DNA of 64,000 nt from an uncultured Porphyromonadaceae bacterium (GCA_902493335.1 CABUPJ010000011.1:9777-73776), one strand, 5' to 3'. Positions 1 through 9,087 are shown, counted from the stretch's first letter. The notes: generated by a model not told the origin, from the sequence alone. Made by a program: numbers and translations.

Positions 1-287
1 CACATTATATCGGGGTTAGGCGTCAGACCCTGTCTGACGGTCTGCAAGGCGTATTCCATGACATTATCCCAATATTCCTGATGGAGCGAGACGACATCGA
101 AGGGCAGATTGAAACGCCGCGCGATGAGCTGACATACCTGGATGTCTTCGTCTGCCGAACAATCGCCTTCGTCGGTGTCGAGTCCGATGCGTATATAAAA
201 GAGATGCAGGTCATGGCCCATTTCAAGCAGGCGGTAGACCGCGACCGCGCTGTCGACTCCGCCTGAAATCAGAACCGCTATCTTCAT
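1..287 (-). CDS. mnmA: MnmA-type tRNA 2-thiouridylase, N-terminal part only
   Basis: The reverse strand reads from an ATG at 287 to the window edge, giving about 95 N-terminal residues and no stop. The start MKIAVLISGGVDSAVA carries the SGGVDS pyrophosphatase loop of PP-loop ATPases. The last readable residues, GLTPNPDIM, match the TPNPD motif that precedes the catalytic Cys in MnmA. The family activates U34 of Lys, Glu and Gln tRNAs with ATP and inserts sulfur, acting in the cytosol. It starts 10 nt after the DUF5106 gene on the same strand, so the two are probably cotranscribed. The C-terminal half lies outside the window, so the catalytic cysteines cannot be checked. Confidence 0.88.
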   Translation of the reverse strand, partial: MKIAVLISGGVDSAVAVYRLLEMGHDLHLFYIRIGLDTDEGDCSADEDIQVCQLIARRFNLPFDVVSLHQEYWDNVMEYALQTVRQGLTPNPDIM

Positions 288-297
288 ATTGTATTCG

Positions 298-1203
298 TCA
301 ATTATTTAATTTATAGAGCGCACTGAACGCATTAAGCACGTTGTCGACCGGTATATTCTTGACCATTATCTTATTGTCTTTATCAAGATAATATATCATA
401 GGATTGCCGCGCATCTCAAGGGTGTCGCCGAGACTGTCAGCCACACCGGCGACCCAGTTTGCCGGGCATGAAGAGACATCGGATTTATCCGTGTCACCGG
501 CATCACCGTCGACTATATACACTATTTTGAGAAGCTTGGCGTCAACCAGCGAGTTGAGCGCCGGATCGGCCGACAGGCGCACACGGGCAAGCGAACAGTC
601 AGAGCAATCACGCGACGCCACAAGCACGAGTGTATATTTGGTCGAATCAGTGAGCGCATGGCGTTTTGTGCCGTCGGCGCCGGTCAGCTCAATGTCAGGA
701 AAAGTGGCGCCTACCGCGCTGTTGGCGATAATGTTGACCTGACGGGCAAAATGCGAGCGGTCGTCCGAGGCTATTTTTTTATGACCGGCGGCAGCTTTGG
801 CAAACGGGAGATATACCTCCTCAGACACGAAATCGGCCGAGTCGGAGTAGAGCCAGCGTTCTGCCATACGGGCGACTTCGAGTGTCTGCGGACCTGACTT
901 TTTGACAGTCTCAAGCAGACGGTCGACTGCCAGATGGACAGTGTCGGCAGATGCATAGGGCATAAACGATACCCAGTCGCCGAAGGCCTCGTTGAGTTTG
1001 CTTTTGCTCGAAAAGGCCGACTTGAAGTTGCATCTTTCCCAAAATTTGTCGACCAGATAGGTGCAGCGCTCGTAGAAGTTGGTTATATTTTCGGGCGCTT
1101 CGGGATAAGGGAAAAGCCTCTCAGACTGCTGGGCATGAGACGTCAGCGAACACAAAAGAGCCACTGCCGCCACCAATGAATATATTATCTTTTTCATAAT
1201 CAT
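298..1203 (-). CDS. DUF5106 / thioredoxin-like exported protein
   Basis: 301 residues. A Sec signal peptide ends near SHAQ (residue 25). A helical region of about 140 residues resembles DUF5106 and is followed by a thioredoxin-like domain (about 165-300) with CSDC at residues 200-203 in the redox-motif position. The family is Bacteroidetes-specific and periplasmic or surface-exposed; its substrate is unknown to me. A second in-frame ATG at 1197 (MKK) is an equally good start. A TAAATTTG promoter box lies on the reverse strand at 1218-1225, so the leader is very short. The gene is followed by mnmA after 10 nt. The thioredoxin-like fold and CxxC are visible; a disulfide or thiol role is inferred. 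Confidence 0.75.
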   Translation of the reverse strand: MIMKKIIYSLVAAVALLCSLTSHAQQSERLFPYPEAPENITNFYERCTYLVDKFWERCNFKSAFSSKSKLNEAFGDWVSFMPYASADTVHLAVDRLLETVKKSGPQTLEVARMAERWLYSDSADFVSEEVYLPFAKAAAGHKKIASDDRSHFARQVNIIANSAVGATFPDIELTGADGTKRHALTDSTKYTLVLVASRDCSDCSLARVRLSADPALNSLVDAKLLKIVYIVDGDAGDTDKSDVSSCPANWVAGVADSLGDTLEMRGNPMIYYLDKDNKIMVKNIPVDNVLNAFSALYKLNN

Positions 1204-1217
1204 GTATAATTAATTTA

Positions 1218-1225
1218 CAAATTTA
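1218..1225 (-). promoter_or_regulatory. -7 promoter box of the DUF5106-mnmA unit
   Basis: The reverse strand reads TAAATTTG, matching the Bacteroidetes TAnnTTTG box, about 15-20 nt before the DUF5106 start. It is divergent from the flavodiiron promoter at 1306-1337. No clear -33 element is visible. Confidence 0.5.
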
Positions 1226-1305
1226 ATGAAAAAAGTAATAACTCACGGTGTATGAAAGAAAAATTAATACAATCTGCGTCAGGAGAGACACTAACATCAC
1301 GCCGA

Positions 1306-1337
1306 TTTGTCCGTATTGCAAATTTAGAGTAATTTTG
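1306..1337 (+). promoter_or_regulatory. Promoter of the flavodiiron gene
   Basis: TTTG at 1306-1309 and TAATTTTG at 1330-1337 are separated by 20 nt, a good match to the Bacteroidetes sigma consensus. The start codon is only 14 nt past the box, so the leader is short. Confidence 0.65.
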
Positions 1338-1351
1338 CAAAAAACTATGTC

Positions 1352-2518
1352 ATGCATACAATTACATCAAACATAAAATACATCGGCGCGCAGGACGACA
1401 ACCTTGATTTATTTGAAGGACAATATCCTGTAATTCACGGCATTTCTTACAATTCATATCTCATAGAAGACAATGAGACGGCTGTCGTCGACTCGGTTGA
1501 CGCACGGCGTTGCAGCGACTGGCTCGCCGCACTCGAGGACGGCCTCGGCAATGCCGGACGCACACCGCGTTATCTCATTGTGCAGCACGTCGAACCCGAC
1601 CATTCAGGCAGCATAAGGGCCTTCATCGAGCGTTATCCCGCGACCACGGTCGTCTGCACGGCAAAAGCCGCAGATATGCTCGCCAATTTCTTTGAAGACA
1701 TAGACCTGAAATGCCGCGTCAGACTTGTCGGCGACAACGACACTCTGACATTAGGCCACACGACACTGCGCTTTCTCTCAGCGCCGATGGTCCACTGGCC
1801 CGAGGTGATGATGACCCTCGACGAGACAGACGAAGTGCTGTTTTCAGCCGATGCTTTCGGCTCGTTTGCCACAGCGGGGGCAACAGAAGCGTGGGACAAC
1901 GAGGCTCGACGTTACTATACAAACATCGTCGGCCGTTTCGGAGCATCAGTACAAGGGATAATGAAAAAACTCACCGGTCGCAAGTTCGGCATCATCGCCC
2001 CGCTCCACGGCCCGGTACTGACCGACAATCTCGCACATTACTGGACGTTATACGACCACTGGAGCCGCTATGAACCCGAATGTCGCGGAGTGCTGGTAGC
2101 CTACGCCTCAGTCTACGGCGGCACAGCCGAGGCAGCGCGACGTCTTGCATCGATGCTTGACAGTGAAGGCGCCGGCGAAATCGTGTTGCTTGACTTATGC
2201 CGTCACGACGTATCATATGCCGTGGCCGAGGCGTTCCGCCTCAGCCATATGGCTTTATGCAGTGTGACATACGACGGCTCCCTGTTCCCGGCGATGCATG
2301 ATTTTCTCTACCACCTCGAGTGTAAAAAACTATGCGGCCGCACTGTGGGCCTGGTCGAAAACGGTTCGTGGGCACCGGTTGCCGCACGACTCATGGCCGA
2401 CAGCCTCGGCCATATGAAAGACATGACCGTCGTCGAACCGACAGTCACCATCCGCAGCCGTCTCCACCAATGCGACATCGACAGACTGCGTGAACTCGCC
2501 TCGGCTCTGGCACGATAA
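1352..2518 (+). CDS. FprA-family flavodiiron protein
   Basis: 388 residues with the two-domain layout of class A flavodiiron proteins. A metallo-beta-lactamase-like diiron domain (about 1-250) has H79-x-E81-x-D83-H84, H148 and D167 as iron ligands. A C-terminal flavodoxin domain follows, with the FMN loop YASVYGGTAE near residue 250. Members reduce O2 to water or NO to N2O in the cytosol of anaerobes, taking electrons from a rubredoxin or similar partner. No rubredoxin domain is fused and none lies nearby. Its length is typical. It is flanked by its own promoter and a strong terminator, so it is monocistronic. Whether O2 or NO is the main substrate cannot be read from sequence. Confidence 0.9.
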   Translation: MHTITSNIKYIGAQDDNLDLFEGQYPVIHGISYNSYLIEDNETAVVDSVDARRCSDWLAALEDGLGNAGRTPRYLIVQHVEPDHSGSIRAFIERYPATTVVCTAKAADMLANFFEDIDLKCRVRLVGDNDTLTLGHTTLRFLSAPMVHWPEVMMTLDETDEVLFSADAFGSFATAGATEAWDNEARRYYTNIVGRFGASVQGIMKKLTGRKFGIIAPLHGPVLTDNLAHYWTLYDHWSRYEPECRGVLVAYASVYGGTAEAARRLASMLDSEGAGEIVLLDLCRHDVSYAVAEAFRLSHMALCSVTYDGSLFPAMHDFLYHLECKKLCGRTVGLVENGSWAPVAARLMADSLGHMKDMTVVEPTVTIRSRLHQCDIDRLRELASALAR

Positions 2519-2544
2519 ATATACATATTTCAACATATATGATA

Positions 2545-2579
2545 GCAGAACGCTCCCCTTTGCGGAGCGTTCTGCTTTT
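2545..2579 (+). terminator. Rho-independent terminator after the flavodiiron gene
   Basis: A perfect 12-bp stem (2545-2556 with 2564-2575), a 7-nt loop and a TTTTC tail. It isolates the flavodiiron gene from clpB. Confidence 0.85.
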
Positions 2580-2686
2580 CCGGCACGCCTTTTGCATGAT
2601 CATAAACCAAAGAGACATTTGTTTTGTTAATTTAAATAAACAAAGGATTATATCTGTAACGAATATTTCAACTATCACTTAATATT

Positions 2687-5284
2687 ATGAATTTCAACAA
2701 TTTCACCATCAAATCGCAGGAAGCCATCCAAAAGGCCGTCGAACTGACCCGCGGCGCCGGATCGCAGGCTATCGAGCCTGTCCACCTGCTGAAAGGTGTC
2801 GTCGACGAAGGCGAGTCTCTGGTAAAATTCATTTTCCAGAAAATCGGCGCCAATCTGCAGGCCGTGAGCGCACAGATCGACCGTGAGATTGACTCTCTGC
2901 CAAAAGTCTCGGGCGGCGAGCCATATCTCAGCCGAAGCTCGAACGACGTGCTGCAGAAAGCTCTCGACATCTCAAAAAAGATGGGTGACGAATATGTCAC
3001 GCTTGAGGCTCTGCTCATGGCTATCTTTGAAATCAACTCACCGGCCTCGACCATACTCAAGAACGCCGGTCTGAGCGAGAAAGAGCTGAAAGCCGCCATC
3101 GAAGAGCTCCGCAAGGGCAAGAAAGCCACCGACCAAAGCGCTGAAGAGACCTACAACGCGCTGTCGAAATATGCCATCAACCTCAACGAACGCGCCCGTT
3201 CAGGCAAACTCGACCCCGTCATCGGCCGTGACGAGGAAATCCGCCGTGTACTCCAGATTCTGAGCCGACGCACCAAAAACAACCCGATGCTGATCGGTGA
3301 ACCCGGCACCGGCAAGACTGCCATCGCCGAAGGCCTCGCCCATCGCATCGTCCGCGGCGACGTGCCCGAGAATCTGCGTACAAAACAGATCTATTCGCTC
3401 GACATGGGTGCCCTCGTCGCCGGCGCGAAATACAAAGGCGAGTTTGAGGAACGACTCAAAGCCATCGTCAACGAAGTGACATCGGCCGACGGCGAAATCA
3501 TACTCTTCATCGACGAAATCCACACTCTCGTCGGTGCCGGCAAAGGCGAAGGCGCCATGGACGCCGCCAACATTCTCAAACCGGCGCTCGCCCGCGGCGA
3601 ACTCCGCAGCATCGGCGCGACGACGCTCGACGAATATCAGAAATATTTCGAGAAAGACAAGGCTCTCGAACGCCGTTTCCAGAAGGTCATGGTCAACGAG
3701 CCCGACGAGACAAGTGCCATCGCCATCCTCCGCGGTCTCAAGGAGCGCTACGAGAACCACCACAAAGTAAGAATCCGCGACGAGGCGATTATCGCCGCCG
3801 TCCAGCTCTCCGAGCGCTATATCACCGACCGTTTCCTGCCCGACAAGGCCATCGATCTGATCGACGAGGCCGCCTCGAAACTCAAACTCGAGATTGACTC
3901 TGTGCCTCAGGCTCTCGACGACATAACCCGTCACATAGCCCAGAAAGAAATCGAGCGCGAGGCTATCAAGCGCGAGGGCGACAAGGAGAAAGTCAAGGAA
4001 ATCGAAAAAGACATCGCTTCGCTCAAAGAAGAAGAAAAAGAATACTCTGCAAAGTGGAAGGCTGAGAAAGAACTCATCAACCGCATCCAGCAGAACAAAA
4101 TCGACATCGAGCAGCTCAATTTCGACGCCGAACGCGCCGAACGCGAGGGCGATTACGCCAAGGTTGCCGAAATCAGATATTCACGCATCCAGCAGAAAGA
4201 GCAGGAGAACACCTCGATACAGCAGCAGCTCAAGATGATGCAGGGCGACCGCGCCCTCATCAAAGAGGAGGTCGACGCCGAAGACATCGCCGACGTCGTC
4301 TCGCGCTGGACCGGCATCCCTGTCAACAAGATGGTTCAGAGCGAGAAAGAGAAGCTGCTCCATCTCGAATCTGAACTTCACAGCCGCGTCGTCGGTCAAG
4401 ACGAGGCCATCAGCGCCATCGCCGACGCCGTGCGCCGCAGCCGTGCCGGCCTCAACGACCCCAAGCGGCCGATCGGTTCGTTTATCTTCCTCGGCACGAC
4501 CGGTGTCGGTAAGACAGAACTCGCCAAGGCTTTGGCCGAATACCTCTTCGACGACGAGAATATGATGACGCGAATCGACATGAGCGAGTATCAGGAGAAA
4601 CACTCTGTGTCGCGACTCGTCGGAGCGCCTCCGGGATATGTCGGCTATGACGAGGGCGGTCAGCTCACAGAGGCCGTCAGACGCAAGCCCTACTCTGTCG
4701 TGCTATTCGACGAAATCGAGAAAGCCCACCCCGATGTATTCAACATCCTCCTGCAGGTGCTTGACGACGGACGTCTGACCGACAACAAGGGCCGCAACGT
4801 CAACTTCAAGAACACCATCATCATCATGACCTCGAACATGGGCTCGCAGCTCATACGCGACAACTTCGCGAAGATGACCGACGAGAACAAGGCCGAGACC
4901 GTCGACAAGACCAAGGAACAGGTGCTCGAGATGCTCAAGCAAACGATACGTCCCGAATTCCTCAACCGTATCGACGAGATCATAATGTTCACGCCGCTCA
5001 ACCGCAACGAAATCGAGGAAATCGTCGGCCTGCAGATCAAGAGCATCCAGGCCATGCTGCGCCGAAGCAGCGGTATCGAGCTCGAAGTCACCCCCGCCGC
5101 GCTGTCGTACCTCGCCGACGAGGGCTACGACCCCGAATTCGGCGCACGTCCCGTCAAGCGAGTCATCCACCGCATGGTGCTCAACCGTCTGTCTAAAGAC
5201 ATCCTCGCCCAAACCGTCGACAAAGACAAACCCATCATCATCGACGTCGACAAGGACAACGATACCCTCGTGTTCAAAAACTGA
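2687..5284 (+). CDS. clpB: ClpB disaggregase (Hsp100)
   Basis: 865 residues, the usual ClpB length. In order: Clp_N double repeat (1-145), AAA+ module 1 with Walker A GEPGTGKT near 203, a charged coiled-coil M domain (about 405-530, rich in Lys and Glu), AAA+ module 2 with Walker A GTTGVGKT near 602, and the C-terminal D2-small domain. The M domain and the absence of an IGF/L ClpP-binding loop separate it from ClpA and ClpC. It rescues aggregated proteins with DnaK in the cytosol. It has its own upstream region (2580-2686) with a possible weak TATATCTG box at 2649-2656 and is closed by a terminator. No CIRCE-like repeat was seen. Confidence 0.97.
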   Translation: MNFNNFTIKSQEAIQKAVELTRGAGSQAIEPVHLLKGVVDEGESLVKFIFQKIGANLQAVSAQIDREIDSLPKVSGGEPYLSRSSNDVLQKALDISKKMGDEYVTLEALLMAIFEINSPASTILKNAGLSEKELKAAIEELRKGKKATDQSAEETYNALSKYAINLNERARSGKLDPVIGRDEEIRRVLQILSRRTKNNPMLIGEPGTGKTAIAEGLAHRIVRGDVPENLRTKQIYSLDMGALVAGAKYKGEFEERLKAIVNEVTSADGEIILFIDEIHTLVGAGKGEGAMDAANILKPALARGELRSIGATTLDEYQKYFEKDKALERRFQKVMVNEPDETSAIAILRGLKERYENHHKVRIRDEAIIAAVQLSERYITDRFLPDKAIDLIDEAASKLKLEIDSVPQALDDITRHIAQKEIEREAIKREGDKEKVKEIEKDIASLKEEEKEYSAKWKAEKELINRIQQNKIDIEQLNFDAERAEREGDYAKVAEIRYSRIQQKEQENTSIQQQLKMMQGDRALIKEEVDAEDIADVVSRWTGIPVNKMVQSEKEKLLHLESELHSRVVGQDEAISAIADAVRRSRAGLNDPKRPIGSFIFLGTTGVGKTELAKALAEYLFDDENMMTRIDMSEYQEKHSVSRLVGAPPGYVGYDEGGQLTEAVRRKPYSVVLFDEIEKAHPDVFNILLQVLDDGRLTDNKGRNVNFKNTIIIMTSNMGSQLIRDNFAKMTDENKAETVDKTKEQVLEMLKQTIRPEFLNRIDEIIMFTPLNRNEIEEIVGLQIKSIQAMLRRSSGIELEVTPAALSYLADEGYDPEFGARPVKRVIHRMVLNRLSKDILAQTVDKDKPIIIDVDKDNDTLVFKN

Positions 5285-5307
5285 CCCTACATAAATAAAT
5301 GTATCAA

Positions 5308-5346
5308 AGCCGGAGCGCTTCCACAAAAAGCGCCCCGGCTTTTATT
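5308..5346 (+). terminator. Rho-independent terminator after clpB
   Basis: The stem AGCCGG-a-GCGCTT pairs with AAGCGC-c-CCGGCT (5308-5320 with 5328-5340) with one internal mismatch, followed by a T-rich tail. Confidence 0.8.
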
Positions 5347-5385
5347 TTATAAGAGGCCGTCACTCGTTTTACGCGAAATTTTTCG

Positions 5386-5393
5386 TAAATTTG
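5386..5393 (+). promoter_or_regulatory. -7 box of guaA
   Basis: TAAATTTG lies 22 nt before the guaA start. No convincing -33 element lies at the expected distance. No guanine riboswitch-like structure fits in the remaining short leader. Confidence 0.55.
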
Positions 5394-5415
5394 CAGGCAT
5401 AACTTCCGACACATC

Positions 5416-6936
5416 ATGCAACAAAAAATCATCATTCTCGATTTCGGTTCACAGACGACCCAGCTCATCGGCCGCCGTGTTCGCGAACTAAACACTTATT
5501 GCGAAATTGTGCCTTATAACAAGATGCCTTACGACGACCCGTCGGTGATAGGCGTCATCCTCTCGGGCAGCCCGTTTTCGGTCTACGACGAGAAGGCGTT
5601 CAAAACCGACCTGAGCCTGCTGCGCCGCCGCTATCCGCTCTTGGGCATCTGCTACGGCGCCCAGCTGATGGCATACGAAGGCGGCGGCTCTGTCGAGCCC
5701 GCTCCCTCGCGCGAATATGGCCGCGCCAAGCTGACGACGGTCACGGCCGACCCGCTTCTCGAAGGCATCGAGGCCGGCGCCCAGGTGTGGATGAGCCACG
5801 GCGACACCATCACCTCGCTGCCCGACGACTTCAATATCATCGCGTCGACGCCCGAAGTGGCCTGCGCCGCCTATCACGTCGAAGGCGAACAGACATGGGG
5901 CGTGCAGTTCCATCCCGAGGTCTTCCACTCGACCTGCGGCACCCGCCTGCTTGAAAACTTCGTTGCCGGCGTCTGCGGCTCGAAACGCGACTGGAGCGCC
6001 GAATCGTTCATCGACTCGACCGTCAAGGCGCTGCGCGAACAGCTCGGCGACGACAAGGTCGTGCTCGGCCTCAGCGGCGGCGTCGACTCGTCGGTTGCTG
6101 CCGTGCTGCTCAACCGCGCCATCGGCAAGAATTTGACCTGTATCTTCGTCGACCACGGCATGCTGCGCAAGAACGAGTTCACCAACGTGCTCCACGATTA
6201 TGAATGCCTCGGTCTCAACGTCATCGGCGTTGACGCCTCAGAGCGTTTCTTCACCGAACTCGCCGGCGTGACCGACCCCGAGCGCAAACGCAAAATCATC
6301 GGCAAAGGCTTTATCGACGTCTTCGACGAGGAAGCCCATAAGATTAAAGACGTCAAATGGCTCGCCCAGGGTACAATCTACCCCGACTGTATCGAATCGC
6401 TGTCGATAACCGGCACGGTCATCAAGAGCCACCACAACGTCGGCGGTCTGCCCGAGAAGATGAACCTAAAGCTCTGCGAGCCGCTGCGACTGCTCTTCAA
6501 AGACGAAGTGCGCGCCGTCGGCCGTTCGCTCGGCATGCCCGAACATCTCATCAAGCGCCACCCCTTCCCCGGTCCGGGTCTGGCCGTGCGCATCCTCGGC
6601 GACATCACTCGCGAGAAAGTGACGATACTCCAGAACGCCGACGACATCTTCATCCGCGGCCTGCGCGAATGGGGACTCTACGACAAGGTCTGGCAGGCAG
6701 GCGTCATCCTGCTGCCCGTGCAGAGCGTGGGCGTCATGGGCGACGAGCGCACATACGAGCGCGCCGTAGCCCTCCGCGCCGTCACCTCGACCGACGCAAT
6801 GACAGCCGACTGGGCCCACCTGCCCTACGACTTCCTCGCCAAGGTATCGAACGAAATCATCAACACCGTCCGCGGCGTCAACCGCGTATGCTACGACATC
6901 TCCTCAAAGCCACCGGCAACTATCGAGTGGGAATAA
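5416..6936 (+). CDS. guaA: GMP synthase, glutamine-hydrolysing
   Basis: 506 residues. It has a class I glutamine amidotransferase domain (1-190) with the nucleophile C79 in GICYGAQ and the His-Glu of FHPEVFHS. The PP-loop ATP-pyrophosphatase domain has LSGGVDSSV near residue 220, and the C-terminal dimerisation domain ends in IEWE, the usual GuaA terminus. It converts XMP to GMP with glutamine and ATP in the last step of de novo guanine nucleotide synthesis. It stands alone between two terminators. Confidence 0.97.
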   Translation: MQQKIIILDFGSQTTQLIGRRVRELNTYCEIVPYNKMPYDDPSVIGVILSGSPFSVYDEKAFKTDLSLLRRRYPLLGICYGAQLMAYEGGGSVEPAPSREYGRAKLTTVTADPLLEGIEAGAQVWMSHGDTITSLPDDFNIIASTPEVACAAYHVEGEQTWGVQFHPEVFHSTCGTRLLENFVAGVCGSKRDWSAESFIDSTVKALREQLGDDKVVLGLSGGVDSSVAAVLLNRAIGKNLTCIFVDHGMLRKNEFTNVLHDYECLGLNVIGVDASERFFTELAGVTDPERKRKIIGKGFIDVFDEEAHKIKDVKWLAQGTIYPDCIESLSITGTVIKSHHNVGGLPEKMNLKLCEPLRLLFKDEVRAVGRSLGMPEHLIKRHPFPGPGLAVRILGDITREKVTILQNADDIFIRGLREWGLYDKVWQAGVILLPVQSVGVMGDERTYERAVALRAVTSTDAMTADWAHLPYDFLAKVSNEIINTVRGVNRVCYDISSKPPATIEWE

Positions 6937-6944
6937 CTCCCACT

Positions 6945-7054
6945 AATTTTGAATGTTGAATTTTGAATTATAAGTTACTTAAAGGAGCTCGAGATACAGA
7001 AGATATTCTCGGGCTTCTTTTTAATTCAACATTCAAAATTCAACATTCAAAATT
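6945..7054. repeat. 24-bp perfect inverted repeat around the guaA terminator
   Basis: The left arm at 6945-6968 is the exact reverse complement of 7031-7054, with a 62-nt interior that holds the guaA terminator. The right arm continues a tandem of the 13-nt unit AACATTCAAAATT (7029-7041 and 7043-7055 region). This AT-rich word is unlike the coding DNA around it and looks like an interspersed repeat. No transposase is present. Confidence 0.7.
6986..7022 (+). terminator. Rho-independent terminator after guaA
   Basis: The stem AGCTCGAGA (6986-6994) pairs with TCTCGGGCT (7007-7015) with one G-T wobble, followed by TCTTTTT. It sits inside the larger inverted repeat 6945-7054. Confidence 0.7.
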
Positions 7055-7100
7055 ATACCGGATAATATAACGGAGATGATGACGTTATATAAATAATGTG

Positions 7101-7108
7101 TAATTTTG
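7101..7108 (+). promoter_or_regulatory. -7 box that fixes the start of the PorE-like gene
   Basis: TAATTTTG ends 5 nt before the ATG at 7114, so transcription would begin at or next to that ATG. The upstream in-frame ATG at 7096 lies before the box and cannot be in the transcript. The mRNA is predicted to be leaderless. Confidence 0.6.
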
Positions 7109-7113
7109 CATTT

Positions 7114-9087
7114 ATGACAATCAACAGAATATTATCGGCGGCTGTAGGTGCGGCACTCGCCGCTATGGCTGTGTCTTGCGGCGGAGCCAAACTCTCTGTC
7201 GCCAACGAGCAGATGGAGCGTGGCGAATATTACGACGCATCGAAGACCTACCGCAAGATCTATAACAAACTGACCAAACGCGAGGAACGCCCCCTGCGCG
7301 GCGAAGTCGCCTACAAAATGGCCGAATGTCACCGCCTGTTGGGTCAGAGCGCCCGTGCCTCGGCAGCCTATCAGAATGCGATACGGTATGAGTGGCCCGA
7401 CACATCGGCCTACCTAAAACTGGCACAGATGCTCCATGCCGAAGGCAAATATGCCCAGGCCGTCAAAGCCTACGAAGACTATCTCGCGATGAAACCCGGC
7501 GACGCATCGGCTTCGAACGGTCTCGCCGGCGCCCGCATGGGTCTCGACAAGGCCAACACAACCCGTTACGTCGTCAAAAACGCCAAGCTCTTCAACTCAC
7601 GCCGCTCAGACTACGCGCCGATGTATTTCGACGCATCGCTCGACCGCATATACTTCACCACGACCAACGAAAAAGTCAACGGCGCCAAACGCAGCGAAAT
7701 CAACGGCATGAAAAAGAGCGATATATGGATGGCATCGAAAGACGAACGCGGCGAATGGAAACGTCCCGAACCGGTCGAAGGCGAGCTCAACACCGAGGCC
7801 GAGGAAGGCATCGTATCGTTCTCGCCCGACGGCTCGACCATGTATCTCACCCGCGCCCGCCGCGAGCCCAACTCTGACACGGGCGTCGAAATCTACACCT
7901 CGCAGCGAAGTGATGCCCAGTGGAGTGCGCCCGTTAAGTTCGAGATTACAGCCGACACGCTCTCGAGCTACGGCCATCCGGCAGTGTCGCCCGACGGCAA
8001 CTGGCTCTATTTCACATCCGACATGCCCGGCGGCTCGGGCGGTAAAGATATCTGGCGCATCAATCTGCGCGAACGCGCAGGCTCGCTCGAGAACCTCGGC
8101 GAATGGATCAACACTCCCGGCGACGAGATGTTCCCGTATATGCGCACCGACTCGGTGATGTATTTCGCCTCGAACGGCCATCCGGGCTACGGCGGCCTCG
8201 ACATCTTCCGTGCCGAGATGACGCGCTCGGGCGGCTGGAGCGTCACCAACATGGGACGGCCGGTCAATTCGTCTGCCGATGACTTCGGCATCACGTTCGG
8301 AGCCGGCGAAAGCGGTTTTTTGAGTTCTAACCGAGGCGACAACCGAGGCTATGACCATCTCTACTCCTTCGAGCTTCCCGAACTCAAGATAATGATCAGC
8401 GGCTGGGTGCTCGACCGCGACGAAGAACCAGTGCCAAACGCCGTGATACGCATCGTCGGCAACGACGGCAGCAACCAGAAACAGGTGGCGCGCGACGACG
8501 GCTCGTTCTCGTTCCCGCTTGACCGCGGCGTAAGCTACGTAATGCTCGCCGGAGCCAAAGGCTATCTCAACAGCAAACAGGAATTCACCTCAGACATCGC
8601 CGAGGAAGACGCCGAATATGCCGTCGACTTCATCCTCGCCTCAATCACCAAGCCCGTCGTCATCGACAATATATTCTATGACTACGACAAGGCGACCCTC
8701 AAACCCGAATCGAAGACCGCGCTCGACGAGATGGTGCAGGTTCTACGCGACAATCCCAACGTGACTATCGAGATGGCCTCGCACACAGACCGCCACGGTT
8801 CTGAAGACTACAACATCAAACTGTCGGGACGTCGCGCCAAATCGGTCATCGATTATCTCATAGCCGCCGGCATCAGCCCCGACAGCCTGCAGTCACAGGG
8901 TTACGGTGAATCGCGCCCCAAGACAATCACAAAAAAACTTGCCAGAATGTATCCGCAGTTTAAAGAAGGAGACCGTCTCACCGAGGAATTCATCGAAAAT
9001 CTTTCGCCTGAAGACCAAGCCGCTGCCGACCAGATAAACCGCCGCACCGAATTCCAGGTACTTTCAATCGATTATCAGATGTATTAA
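7114..9087 (+). CDS. PorE-like OmpA lipoprotein (TPR, beta-propeller, CRD, OmpA)
   Basis: 657 residues from the ATG at 7114. A lipoprotein signal peptide has the lipobox AVSCGG. TPR-like helices (about 25-140) are followed by a WD40/PD40-type propeller with repeated SPDG and DI-W/Y motifs (about 150-425), a carboxypeptidase-regulatory-like beta domain (about 430-500) and an OmpA_C domain (from about 515) with the peptidoglycan-binding stretch HTDRHGSEDYN and the downstream SGRRA. This order and length match PorE of the type IX secretion system, which ties the translocon to peptidoglycan. Other Bacteroidales OmpA proteins share parts of the layout, so the role is inferred. Its stop codon overlaps the start of the GSCFA gene (TAATG). 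Confidence 0.75.
   Translation: MTINRILSAAVGAALAAMAVSCGGAKLSVANEQMERGEYYDASKTYRKIYNKLTKREERPLRGEVAYKMAECHRLLGQSARASAAYQNAIRYEWPDTSAYLKLAQMLHAEGKYAQAVKAYEDYLAMKPGDASASNGLAGARMGLDKANTTRYVVKNAKLFNSRRSDYAPMYFDASLDRIYFTTTNEKVNGAKRSEINGMKKSDIWMASKDERGEWKRPEPVEGELNTEAEEGIVSFSPDGSTMYLTRARREPNSDTGVEIYTSQRSDAQWSAPVKFEITADTLSSYGHPAVSPDGNWLYFTSDMPGGSGGKDIWRINLRERAGSLENLGEWINTPGDEMFPYMRTDSVMYFASNGHPGYGGLDIFRAEMTRSGGWSVTNMGRPVNSSADDFGITFGAGESGFLSSNRGDNRGYDHLYSFELPELKIMISGWVLDRDEEPVPNAVIRIVGNDGSNQKQVARDDGSFSFPLDRGVSYVMLAGAKGYLNSKQEFTSDIAEEDAEYAVDFILASITKPVVIDNIFYDYDKATLKPESKTALDEMVQVLRDNPNVTIEMASHTDRHGSEDYNIKLSGRRAKSVIDYLIAAGISPDSLQSQGYGESRPKTITKKLARMYPQFKEGDRLTEEFIENLSPEDQAAADQINRRTEFQVLSIDYQMY

Noticed and set aside
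3200..3934. Long open frame of 244 codons on the reverse strand inside clpB
   Set aside because: It is a mirror of a highly conserved gene in GC-rich DNA. Its product is a low-complexity Asp/Val/Gly-rich sequence with no motif.
6945..7054. Insertion-sequence ends
   Set aside because: The arms enclose only 62 nt with a terminator; there is no transposase and no target duplication that I can see.
7096..7113. Upstream ATG extension of the PorE-like gene
   Set aside because: It lies before the -7 promoter box and adds residues before an already complete lipoprotein signal.
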